From Streptomyces sp. NBC_00490 (lineage in GTDB: Bacteria; Actinomycetota; Actinomycetes; Streptomycetales; Streptomycetaceae), in NCBI RefSeq assembly GCF_036013645.1, contig NZ_CP107869.1, forward strand, positions 3,720,001-3,784,000: a stretch of DNA of 64,000 nucleotides, in the 5' to 3' direction. Positions within the stretch are counted from its first letter, which is position 1. Every line of letters starts with the position of its first letter. The notes under the pieces were generated by a model that made no database searches, had not been told where the DNA came from, and worked only from the letters and a program-made list of their open reading frames with translations. The position numbers were made by a program, and so were the translations under genes. Shown here piece after piece: positions 26,251 through 33,476 of this stretch.

Positions 26251-26591
26251 CTGCCGCCGGTGGCCGACCTGCGCGCGTCCTGGGCGGAGTTCGCGGAGTC
26301 CGTCACCTGGCCCGGATTCCAGGCCCGCGTCCCGCGCCTCGGGAAGGCCATCGCCGAGATCGGCCTCGACGAGATCGAGCGGAACCTCGGTCACTACGCC
26401 GGCCTCATCAACCAGCAGGCCTAGGCATCCCACGCCCTTGTCGCCGGCCGGCAGCCGATCTGCCGGCCGGCGTGACGACGTCCCGAGCGCCCTCCCAGCG
26501 CGACAGCGAATACTTGGCTAGCCACACTTTTGCTGTTACGTTAGTTATGTGTCCAGCCACCTAAATGGGTGGCGGCACGGGAGGAGTCGTC
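26251..26591 (+). other. short coding remnant and leader of the oxidoreductase operon
   Basis: The + frame closing at TAG 26422-26424 reads WAEFAESVTWPGFQARVPRL and AEIGLDEIERNLGHYAGLIN without a convincing start (a GTG at 26260 is possible). I do not recognise it, and it looks like the tail of a lost gene. The remaining 165 bases are AT-richer, with a palindrome at 26515-26524, and form the operon leader. Confidence 0.4.
26515..26524. promoter_or_regulatory. TGGCTAGCCA palindrome, probable operator
   Basis: A perfect 10-base palindrome inside an AT-rich stretch 68-77 bases before the oxidoreductase start. The operon it precedes ends in a marR gene, and MarR proteins usually bind such short dyads at their own promoter. 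An autoregulatory operator is likely but unproven. Confidence 0.5.
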
Positions 26592-27497
26592 ATGAAAGCC
26601 ATCCTGTTCGACCGTTTCGGAGGCACGGACGTGCTGCACGAGGCGGACATCGAGGTCCCGCAGCCCGGTCCCGGCCAGATCCGCGTCCGCGTCCGGGCGG
26701 CCGGACTGAACGCGCTGGACGGCAAGATCCGCTCCGGCGCCATGGAGGCCGCGTTCCCCACGCCGCTCCCCGCCGTCCCCGGTGCCGAGCTCGCCGGCGT
26801 GGTGGACGCCCTGGGTGAGGGTGTGCGGGACGTGCGGGTGGGCGACGAGGTGCTGGGCTGGTCGGACACCGGCTCGTACGCCCAGTACGCCCTGGCCACC
26901 ACCGTGGCCCCCAAGCCCGCCGGCCTCGACTGGCGGCACGCGGTCGCGCTGCCGGTCGCGGGCGAGACGGCCGAGCGGGTCCTGAACCTGCTGGGCGTCG
27001 CCGCCGGGGAGACCGTACTGATGCACGGCGCGGCCGGAGCGGTCGGCACCCTGGCGGTCCAGCTCGCCACGGCCCGCGGAGCGCGTGTCATCGCCACCGC
27101 CGGCCCCGCCAACCAGGACTACCTCACCTCGCTCGGCGCCACCGCCACCCTCTACGGCGAGGGCCTGGTCGAGCGGGTCAGGGCACTGGCCCCCGACGGC
27201 GTGGACGCGGTCTTCGACCTGGCCGGCAAGGGAGCCCTCGAGGACTCCATCACCCTGCGCGGCGGCACCGAGCGCATCGTCACCATCTCCGACTTCCGCG
27301 CGCACCAGCTCGGCGTCACCTTCTCCAGCGGCGGCCAGGAGCGCTCGGCCACCCGTCTGGCCGAGCTGGCGCAGGACGCCGCGACCGGCAAGCTCGTCAC
27401 CACCGTCAACGCCTTCCCGCTCGACCGGGCCGCCGAAGCCCAGCAGGTCAGCGACGCCGGGCACGTGCGGGGCAAGCTCGTCCTCACCGTCGACTGA
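26592..27497 (+). CDS. zinc-independent MDR-family quinone/NADPH oxidoreductase
   Basis: A 301-residue medium-chain dehydrogenase/reductase of the quinone oxidoreductase type. It has the N-terminal GroES-like domain (RVRAAGLNALDGKIRSG, VPGAELAGVVDALG) and Rossmann domain VLMHGAAGAVGTLAVQLATARGARVIATA (NADPH loop AAGAVG). Structural zinc Cys residues are absent. ATG 26592 follows GGAGGAG. It is first in an operon with an old-yellow-enzyme homologue and marR, a common electrophile- or quinone-detoxification arrangement. Confidence 0.88.
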   Translation: MKAILFDRFGGTDVLHEADIEVPQPGPGQIRVRVRAAGLNALDGKIRSGAMEAAFPTPLPAVPGAELAGVVDALGEGVRDVRVGDEVLGWSDTGSYAQYALATTVAPKPAGLDWRHAVALPVAGETAERVLNLLGVAAGETVLMHGAAGAVGTLAVQLATARGARVIATAGPANQDYLTSLGATATLYGEGLVERVRALAPDGVDAVFDLAGKGALEDSITLRGGTERIVTISDFRAHQLGVTFSSGGQERSATRLAELAQDAATGKLVTTVNAFPLDRAAEAQQVSDAGHVRGKLVLTVD

Positions 27498-27549
27498 GCA
27501 CGCCCACCCTTCCCCCTGTCACGACCATCTCCGCACCGAAGGACCCCTC

Positions 27550-28611
27550 ATGCTGAACGCCCTGTGGACACCGACCACCATCGGCGAGATCCCCCTCCCC
27601 CACCGCCTGGTCATGGCCCCCATGACCCGCGACCGCTCCACGCCCGAAGGCGTCCCCACCGAGCTGAACGCCGAGTACTACGCCCAGCGGGCCTCGCACG
27701 CGCTCATCATCACCGAGGGCACCCAGCCCTCCCCCGACGGCCAGGGCTACCTCCTCACCCCCGGCATCCACAATGACGAGCAGATCGCCGGGTGGCGCAA
27801 GGTCACCGACGCCGTGCACGAGGCCGACGGCCGGATCGTCATCCAGCTCATGCACACCGGACGTATCGCCCACCCCGACAACACCCCGCACGGCCGTCAG
27901 CCCGTCGCCCCTTCGGCGGTCCAGCCGCAGGGCGTCATGTTCACCGCGTCCGGGCCCCAGGAGATGCCGGTGCCCCGCCCTCTGTCGACGCAGGAGGTGG
28001 CGGCGACCGTCGACGACTTCCGCCGCGCCGCTGCGGCCGCCATCGCGGCAGGCGCCGACGGCGTGGAGATCCACGGCGCGAACGGCTACCTGGTGCACCA
28101 GTTCCTCGCCGACAACACCAACCAGCGCACCGACCGTTACGGCGGTTCCCTCGACAACCGCATCCGCTTCGCCGTCGAGGTGGCCGCCGCCGTGGCCGAC
28201 GAGATCGGCGCCGACCGCACCGGCCTGCGCATCTCCCCCGGCAACCCCTACAACGACATCGCCGAGTCCGACACCGCCGAGCTGTATCCGGCGCTCCTGC
28301 GCGCCCTGAGCCCGCTCGGCCTCGCCTACCTCCACGTGATGCACGCGGGCGACGAGGAGCTGCTGGGCACCCTGCGCGCGCTGTGGCCGACCACGTTGGT
28401 CCTGAACCGGGCCGGCACCGACATCGTCACCCGCGCCAAGGACGTCGACAACGGCACGGCCGACCTCGTCTCGGTCGGCGCCCTGGCCCTCGCCAACCCG
28501 GACCTGGTCGAGCGGCTACGCTCTGACGCGCCACTGAACACCCCCGACCCGACGACCTTCTACGGCGGCGGAGTGGCCGGCTACACCGACTACCCCACCC
28601 ACACCGTCTGA
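27550..28611 (+). CDS. old yellow enzyme family alkene reductase
   Basis: A 353-residue FMN TIM-barrel ene-reductase. It has HRLVMAPMTRDRSTPEGVPT, the QLMHTGRIAHPDN strand, DGVEIHGANGYLVHQFL (the His/Asn pair binding the substrate oxygen) and DRYGGSLDNRIRFAVEV, ending with the FYGGGVAGYTDYP tail typical of OYE. It reduces activated C=C bonds with NAD(P)H. It lies 52 bases after the quinone oxidoreductase and 7 bases before marR. Confidence 0.93.
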   Translation: MLNALWTPTTIGEIPLPHRLVMAPMTRDRSTPEGVPTELNAEYYAQRASHALIITEGTQPSPDGQGYLLTPGIHNDEQIAGWRKVTDAVHEADGRIVIQLMHTGRIAHPDNTPHGRQPVAPSAVQPQGVMFTASGPQEMPVPRPLSTQEVAATVDDFRRAAAAAIAAGADGVEIHGANGYLVHQFLADNTNQRTDRYGGSLDNRIRFAVEVAAAVADEIGADRTGLRISPGNPYNDIAESDTAELYPALLRALSPLGLAYLHVMHAGDEELLGTLRALWPTTLVLNRAGTDIVTRAKDVDNGTADLVSVGALALANPDLVERLRSDAPLNTPDPTTFYGGGVAGYTDYPTHTV

Positions 28612-28618
28612 GGAACCG

Positions 28619-29095
28619 ATGCCCGGCACACACCGCACCCCGTCCACGGCCAGCGAGGGGCCGATGAGCTACGCGATCTTCCAGCTCGCCCGCGCTCATC
28701 GCGCCCGCGCCGGCGTCATGCTCCGTGAGATGGATCTGCACCCCGGACAGGAACTGCTGCTGATGCAGCTCCTCGACCGCGACGGCCAGACCCAGTCCGA
28801 ACTGCTCGAAAGCGTCGGCCTGGACCACTCCACCGTCTCCAAGTCGCTGCGCCGCATGCAGGAGGCGGGCCTGCTGGTGCGCGAGCCGGCCGCGCACGAC
28901 CGGCGGGTCATGGTCGTCCACCTCACGGACAAGGGCCGGGCGATGCGCGAGCCCATCGCGGCCATGTGGCGGGCCCTGGAGGAGACCTCCGCGCTGAACC
29001 TGTCGCAGCAGCAGGCGGAGTCCTTCGTCAGCACCGCCTACGCCATCGCCGACGCGATCAACAGCCGCGCTGTCCCGCAGGGCGATTCCGAGTGA
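28619..29095 (+). CDS. MarR family transcriptional regulator
   Basis: A 158-residue MarR-type winged helix. It has QTQSELLESVGLDHSTVSKS as the HTH, RRMQEAGLLVREPAAHDRR as the wing and VVHLTDKGRAMREPIAAM leading into the dimerisation helix. An alternative start is the ATG at 28664 (MSYAIFQLAR), because the first 15 residues are low complexity. As the third gene of the operon it probably represses the two upstream reductases and is relieved by electrophiles or phenolic ligands. Ligand and operator are inferred. Confidence 0.88.
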   Translation: MPGTHRTPSTASEGPMSYAIFQLARAHRARAGVMLREMDLHPGQELLLMQLLDRDGQTQSELLESVGLDHSTVSKSLRRMQEAGLLVREPAAHDRRVMVVHLTDKGRAMREPIAAMWRALEETSALNLSQQQAESFVSTAYAIADAINSRAVPQGDSE

Positions 29096-29178
29096 CTCCC
29101 GGACGCGGTCCGTTCAGGCAGAGTTGACGCCCCGCCACCCGAAAAATGAACGTTTCCGCAGGTCAGGACCTGCGCAGG

Positions 29179-29252
29179 TGGGGCGGGTGGGACTCGAACC
29201 CACGGCCGACGGATTATGAGTCCGCTGCTCTAACCGGCTGAGCTACCGCCCC
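29179..29252 (-). tRNA. tRNA with CAU anticodon (Ile2 or elongator Met)
   Basis: A 74-base cloverleaf on the minus strand: acceptor GGGGCGG/CCGCCCC with discriminator A, D-arm GCTCAGCCGGTTAGAGC, anticodon loop CTCATAA, and T-arm GTGGGTTCGAGTCCCAC. CAT can be elongator Met or, after lysidine modification, Ile for AUA; the sequence alone does not settle it. No CCA is encoded. Confidence 0.9.
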
Positions 29253-29397
29253 ATAGCGGCGTGTCGCGTACATGTGTGCGCGCCGTCTGCCGCAGCATAG
29301 CCGCTCATACGATCTCCTGCTTCGTATGGTCGACTTCGCATGCCCTGAAGGACTCCGCTGTGACCTGCACGGTTCCCGGGGCAAGGGTGATCACATG

Positions 29398-29425
29398 AAA
29401 AAGGACCCCTTCGGGGGTCCTTTTT
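29398..29425. terminator. bidirectional terminator after the tRNA-Asn pair
   Basis: A perfect 12-bp stem, AAAAAGGACCCC paired with GGGGTCCTTTTT around a TTCG tetraloop, with built-in A and T tracts. It starts 8 bases beyond the 3' end of the nearer tRNA-Asn on the minus strand and would end that transcript. Confidence 0.93.
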
Positions 29426-29432
29426 CAACGTG

Positions 29433-29505
29433 CTCTCCCGACTGGACTCGAACCAGTAACCTGCCGGTTAACAGCCGGCTGCTCTGCCAATTGAGCTACG
29501 GAAGA
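29433..29505 (-). tRNA. tRNA-Asn (GTT), copy 1
   Basis: A 73-base cloverleaf: acceptor TCTTCCG/CGGGAGA with discriminator G, D-arm GCTCAATTGGCAGAGC, anticodon loop CTGTTAA (GTT) and T-arm ACTGGTTCGAGTCCAGT. It is the promoter-distal copy of a tandem pair and is followed by a strong terminator. Confidence 0.95.
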
Positions 29506-29511
29506 TCGAAG

Positions 29512-29584
29512 CTCCCCCGACTGGACTCGAACCAGTAACCTGCCGGTTAACAGCCGGCTGCTCTGCCAATTGAGCTACGGAGGA
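29512..29584 (-). tRNA. tRNA-Asn (GTT), copy 2
   Basis: A 73-base tRNA identical to the copy at 29433 except at the third acceptor pair: here C-G, there U-A. The two are separated by 6 bases and are probably co-transcribed on the minus strand. Confidence 0.95.
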
Positions 29585-29718
29585 ATGCCTCGTTGCATCG
29601 AACGTAGCTCCCTGGGTAGTCGCCAGGGGGCGGGCGTTCGCTGCGACACATACATTAGCGCAAGCAGGGGGGTGCTCCGCCAATCGGTACTTCTGCACGA
29701 CGGAAGGGTGGCTCCGCC

Positions 29719-30024
29719 ATGCGCTACAAGCTCACGTTCGTCACCGGGCTGGCACTGGGTTATGTGCTGGGCACCCGGGCCGGACGGGAACGTTACGAAC
29801 AGCTGAAGAAGTCGGCACGTCAGGTGTCCCAGAACCCCGCGGTCCGCAACACCGCCGAGTCGGCCGCCCAGCAGGGCCGCCAGTTCGCGGGCAAGGCGTA
29901 CCACGTGGTCAGCGAGAAGGTGGGCGAGCGGGTTCCCGAGTCGGTGACTCAGCGGGTGCGCTCCCTGCGGGACAGGAACACGAACGGTGCGGCACAGGAC
30001 GACTGGGGCACCAGCAACACATAG
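29719..30024 (+). CDS. YtxH-domain-like small protein
   Basis: A 101-residue protein. A short hydrophobic start (YKLTFVTGLALGYVLGTRAG) gives one Gly-zipper membrane helix, followed by a basic, amphipathic helical tail (RERYEQLKKSARQVSQNP). This matches the YtxH family of Gram-positive stress-related membrane proteins of unknown function. It is preceded by AAGGGTGG. A lone copy of one arm of a Streptomyces intergenic palindrome lies just downstream. Confidence 0.8.
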   Translation: MRYKLTFVTGLALGYVLGTRAGRERYEQLKKSARQVSQNPAVRNTAESAAQQGRQFAGKAYHVVSEKVGERVPESVTQRVRSLRDRNTNGAAQDDWGTSNT

Positions 30025-30048
30025 CCCGGCGTCGCCGGAGACAGACCT

Positions 30049-30070
30049 GGGGGCGCGGGGAACGGCGCGA
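30049..30070 (+). repeat. single arm of the intergenic palindromic repeat
   Basis: These 22 bases match one arm of the inverted repeat at 35450-35530 (core GGGGCGCGGGGAAC, then GGCGCGA in place of TGCGCGA). The opposing arm is not present here, so this is probably a decayed copy of the same element. Confidence 0.65.
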
Positions 30071-30141
30071 ACGACCGCGTCGTACCCGCGCCCGACAGCG
30101 CCCGCGCACCTCCACGGCGCGTGGCCCATAGAATTTCCGCC

Positions 30142-31581
30142 ATGGGGATAGTCGCCGGGCTGGACAGTTCGCCCGATTTCACTCGCATCGTCGTCTGCGA
30201 CGCGGACACCGGTGCCGTGCTCAAACAGGGGTATGCCCCGCATCCGGTGGAAGGCCGCCCCTCCGACGTCGATCCCCAGGCCTGGCTCCTCTCCCTCGGC
30301 GAGGCGGCCGGCGGAGGACTCCTCGAGGGCGTGCAGGCCATCGGCGTGTCGTCCCAGCAGAACGCGGTCGTGCCGCTGGACTCCCAGGGCAACACCGTGC
30401 GCCCCGCACTCGTCGGCGGCGACAAGCGCGCCCAGGTCGCGGCGGCCGATCTGGTCGACGCGCTCGGCGGGCGCGAGGCGTGGGCCCAGGCGGTGGGATG
30501 CGTACCGCAGGCCGCCCAGCCCGTCACCAAGCTCCGCTGGCTGGTCAAGAACGAGCCGGACGCGGCCGCCCGTACCGCCGTCCTCCTCCAGGCCCACGAC
30601 TGGCTGGTGTGGCAGCTCCTCGGCAGGCCGGTCCGCCGGACCACCGACCGCGGGGGCGCCTCCGGCACCGGCTACTGGTCGGCCGCCACCGGCGGCTACC
30701 GCACCGACCTCGTCGAGCTGGCGCTCGGTCACCAGGCCATGCTGCCCGAGGTGATCGGCCCCTCCGACGCGGCCGGTACGACTCCGGAGGGGCTGCTGAT
30801 CTCCGCCGGCACCGGCGAGACCATGGCCGCCGCCTTCGGGCTGGGGATCGGGCTCGGCGACGCCGTCGTCTCGCTCGGGGCCTCCGGCTCCGTCATGGCC
30901 GTGCACCCCGAGGCCCTCGTCGACAACACCGGGATGATCACGTCCCTGGCCGACGCCACCGGCATGCACCTGCCGGTCGTCACCACGCTGAACGCCGTAC
31001 GCACCCTGCGCGGCACCTCCGAGCTGCTCGGGCTGCCCGACCTGGAGAGCCTGTCCGAGCTGGCGATGAAGTCGACGCCGGGCGCCCACGGCCTGGTCCT
31101 GCTGCCGTATCTGGAGGGCGAGCGGACGCCGAGCCTGCCGCACACCGCCGGAACCCTCGCCGGGCTGCGGCGGGAGTCGATGAAGGCGGAGCATCTCGCG
31201 CGGGCCGCGTTCGAGGGCATGCTGTGCGGGCTCGCCGACGCGCTCGACGTGCTGCGCGGACGCGGTGTGGAGGTGCGGCGGGTCTTTCTGCTGGGGGCGG
31301 CGGCCGAGCTGGCGGCCGTGCAGGCGGCGGCGCCGTCGATCTTCGGGGCGCAGGTCGTCGTACCGCAGCCCGCGGACTACGCGGCGCGCGGTGCCGCCCG
31401 GCAGGCCGCCTGGGCGCTCGGCGTGTCGCAGGGCACGCTCGACCCGCGCAACCCGCCGGCCTGGCAGGGGGCGGCCGCGCAGATCCTGGAGCCCGGCGAG
31501 GACCTGGCGGTGGGACAGGCGGTGCGCCAGCAGTTCGTGTCGGTGCGGGAGCAGACGCATCCGGGGGCGTTCCGGTCGTAG
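30142..31581 (+). CDS. FGGY-family carbohydrate kinase (xylulokinase-like)
   Basis: A 479-residue sugar kinase. The ATP-phosphate loop is IVAGLDSSPDFTRIVVCDAD, then QAIGVSSQQNAVVPLDSQGN, RWLVKNEPD, RGGASGTGYW, and the C-terminal phosphate-2 motif VSLGASGSVMAV. A GAAAELAAVQAAAPSIFG block near the end corresponds to the adenosine motif. It is closest to xylulokinases, though D-xylulose specificity is inferred. ATG 30142 is chosen because upstream codons from GTG 30121 look non-coding. No sugar transporter lies beside it. Confidence 0.85.
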   Translation: MGIVAGLDSSPDFTRIVVCDADTGAVLKQGYAPHPVEGRPSDVDPQAWLLSLGEAAGGGLLEGVQAIGVSSQQNAVVPLDSQGNTVRPALVGGDKRAQVAAADLVDALGGREAWAQAVGCVPQAAQPVTKLRWLVKNEPDAAARTAVLLQAHDWLVWQLLGRPVRRTTDRGGASGTGYWSAATGGYRTDLVELALGHQAMLPEVIGPSDAAGTTPEGLLISAGTGETMAAAFGLGIGLGDAVVSLGASGSVMAVHPEALVDNTGMITSLADATGMHLPVVTTLNAVRTLRGTSELLGLPDLESLSELAMKSTPGAHGLVLLPYLEGERTPSLPHTAGTLAGLRRESMKAEHLARAAFEGMLCGLADALDVLRGRGVEVRRVFLLGAAAELAAVQAAAPSIFGAQVVVPQPADYAARGAARQAAWALGVSQGTLDPRNPPAWQGAAAQILEPGEDLAVGQAVRQQFVSVREQTHPGAFRS

Positions 31582-31742
31582 CGGAAGGTAAGAGACCGGT
31601 AGGAAACCAGCGGTTCTGTACCCGGAAGGCCGTACGAAGCACTGCTGTCGGCTTAATCGGTTGAGGTAACGCGGGGGGAGTGTCCGACGATAGGGGCCAG
31701 GGGCAACCACCCTGCTCCTACCGCCGACTCCGAGAGACAAGC

Positions 31743-33476
31743 GTGCTCATACGACTTCTGCGGACCTATCTCAGGCCCTACCGGAAACCCATCGCCCTCC
31801 TGGTGGTGCTGCAGTTCCTGCAGACCTGCGCCACCCTCTATCTGCCCACGCTGAACGCGGACATCATCGACAGCGGCGTCGTGAAGGGCGACACCGGGTA
31901 CATCCTGTCCTTCGGCGCACTGATGATCGGTATCTCGCTGATCCAGGTCGTGTGCAACATCGGTGCCGTCTACTACGGCGCGCGGACGGCCGCGGCGCTG
32001 GGCCGGGACGTGCGGGCCGCCGTGTTCGACCGGGTGCAGTCCTTCTCCGCCCGCGAGGTGGGCCAGTTCGGGGCGCCCTCGCTGATCACCCGGACGACGA
32101 ACGACGTGCAGCAGGTCCAGATGCTGGCCCTGATGACGTTCACGCTGATGGTGTCCGCGCCGATCATGTGTGCGGGCGGGATCGTGCTGGCGCTCGGTCT
32201 GGACGTGCCGCTGTCCGCGGTCCTCGTCGCGGTCGTCCCCGTGCTGGGTGTCTGCGTGACCTTGATCGTGCGGCGGCTGCGCCCGCTGTTCCGGGCCATG
32301 CAGGTGCGCCTCGACACCGTGAACCAGGTGCTGCGCGAGCAGATCACCGGCAACCGGGTGATCCGCGCCTTCGTGCGCGACGACTACGAGAAGGACCGCT
32401 TCCGGCGCGCGAACGCCGAGCTCACCGAGATGTCGCTGGGCACCGGCAAGTACCTCGCGCTGATGTTCCCGATGGTCATGACGGTGGTGAACGTGTCGTC
32501 GATCGCGGTGGTGTGGTTCGGCGCCCACCGGATCGACGACGGGCAGATGCAGATCGGCGATCTGACGGCGTTCCTCGCCTATCTGATGCAGATCGTCATG
32601 TCCGTGATGATGGCCACCTTCATGTTCATGATGGTGCCGCGCGCCGAGGTGTGCGCCGAGCGGATCCAGGAGGTGCTGGACACCTCCTCGAGCGTGGTTC
32701 CGCCCAAGGCTCCGGTGCTGGAGCTGCGCCGCCACGGCCATCTGGAGATCCGCGGGGCGGGCTTCCGCTACCCGGGTGCCGAGGAGCCGGTGCTCAAGGG
32801 CGTCGACCTCGTCGCCCGGCCCGGCGAGGTGACCGCCGTCATCGGGTCGACCGGCAGCGGCAAGTCCACGCTGCTGGGGCTGGTGCCCCGGCTGTTCGAC
32901 GCCACCGACGGCGAGGTGCTGGTCGACGGGGAGAGCGTGGCGGGCATCGAGCCCGAGCTGCTGGCGCGGACCGTCGGCATGGTGCCGCAGCGGCCGTACC
33001 TCTTCGCGGGGACCGTGGCGAGCAATCTGCGCTACGGCAATCCGGACGCCACCGACGAGGAGCTGTGGCACGCGCTGGAGGTGGCGCAGGCCAAGGACTT
33101 CGTGGAGCGGCTGGAGAACGGGCTCGACTCCCCCGTCGCCCAGGGCGGCACCAATGTCTCGGGAGGTCAGCGGCAGCGGCTCGCCATCGCCCGTACGCTC
33201 GTGCAGCGCCCGGAGATCTATCTCTTCGACGACTCCTTCTCCGCCCTCGACTACGCCACCGACGCGGCCCTGCGCGCGGCCCTGTCCCGGGAGACCGCCG
33301 AGGCGACCGTCGTGATCGTCGCCCAGCGGGTGGCGACCATCCGGGACGCCGACCGGATCGTCGTACTCGACGAGGGACGGGTCGTCGGCACCGGCCGGCA
33401 TCACGAACTGATGGCGGACAACGAGACCTACCGGGAGATCGTGCTCTCCCAGCTCACGGAAGCGGAGGCTGCCTGA
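31743..33476 (+). CDS. ABC exporter subunit 1 (TMD-NBD) with degenerate catalytic Walker B
   Basis: A 577-residue half-transporter with six membrane helices (to about 310) and an NBD. Walker A is GSTGSGKSTL near 372 and the signature is NVSGGQRQRLAIART. Walker B is IYLFDDSFSALD, with Asp in place of the catalytic Glu. That substitution with a canonical signature is typical of one half of heterodimeric exporters such as TM287/288 and BmrCD. GTG 31743 is chosen as start; residues from the earlier possible start (31680) look non-homologous. Its last base is shared with the next start codon, coupling the two subunits. Confidence 0.9.
   Translation: MLIRLLRTYLRPYRKPIALLVVLQFLQTCATLYLPTLNADIIDSGVVKGDTGYILSFGALMIGISLIQVVCNIGAVYYGARTAAALGRDVRAAVFDRVQSFSAREVGQFGAPSLITRTTNDVQQVQMLALMTFTLMVSAPIMCAGGIVLALGLDVPLSAVLVAVVPVLGVCVTLIVRRLRPLFRAMQVRLDTVNQVLREQITGNRVIRAFVRDDYEKDRFRRANAELTEMSLGTGKYLALMFPMVMTVVNVSSIAVVWFGAHRIDDGQMQIGDLTAFLAYLMQIVMSVMMATFMFMMVPRAEVCAERIQEVLDTSSSVVPPKAPVLELRRHGHLEIRGAGFRYPGAEEPVLKGVDLVARPGEVTAVIGSTGSGKSTLLGLVPRLFDATDGEVLVDGESVAGIEPELLARTVGMVPQRPYLFAGTVASNLRYGNPDATDEELWHALEVAQAKDFVERLENGLDSPVAQGGTNVSGGQRQRLAIARTLVQRPEIYLFDDSFSALDYATDAALRAALSRETAEATVVIVAQRVATIRDADRIVVLDEGRVVGTGRHHELMADNETYREIVLSQLTEAEAA

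Noticed and set aside
29179..29584. tRNA genes as an integration site of a mobile element
   Set aside because: No integrase, direct repeat of a tRNA 3' end or foreign gene block lies beside them.
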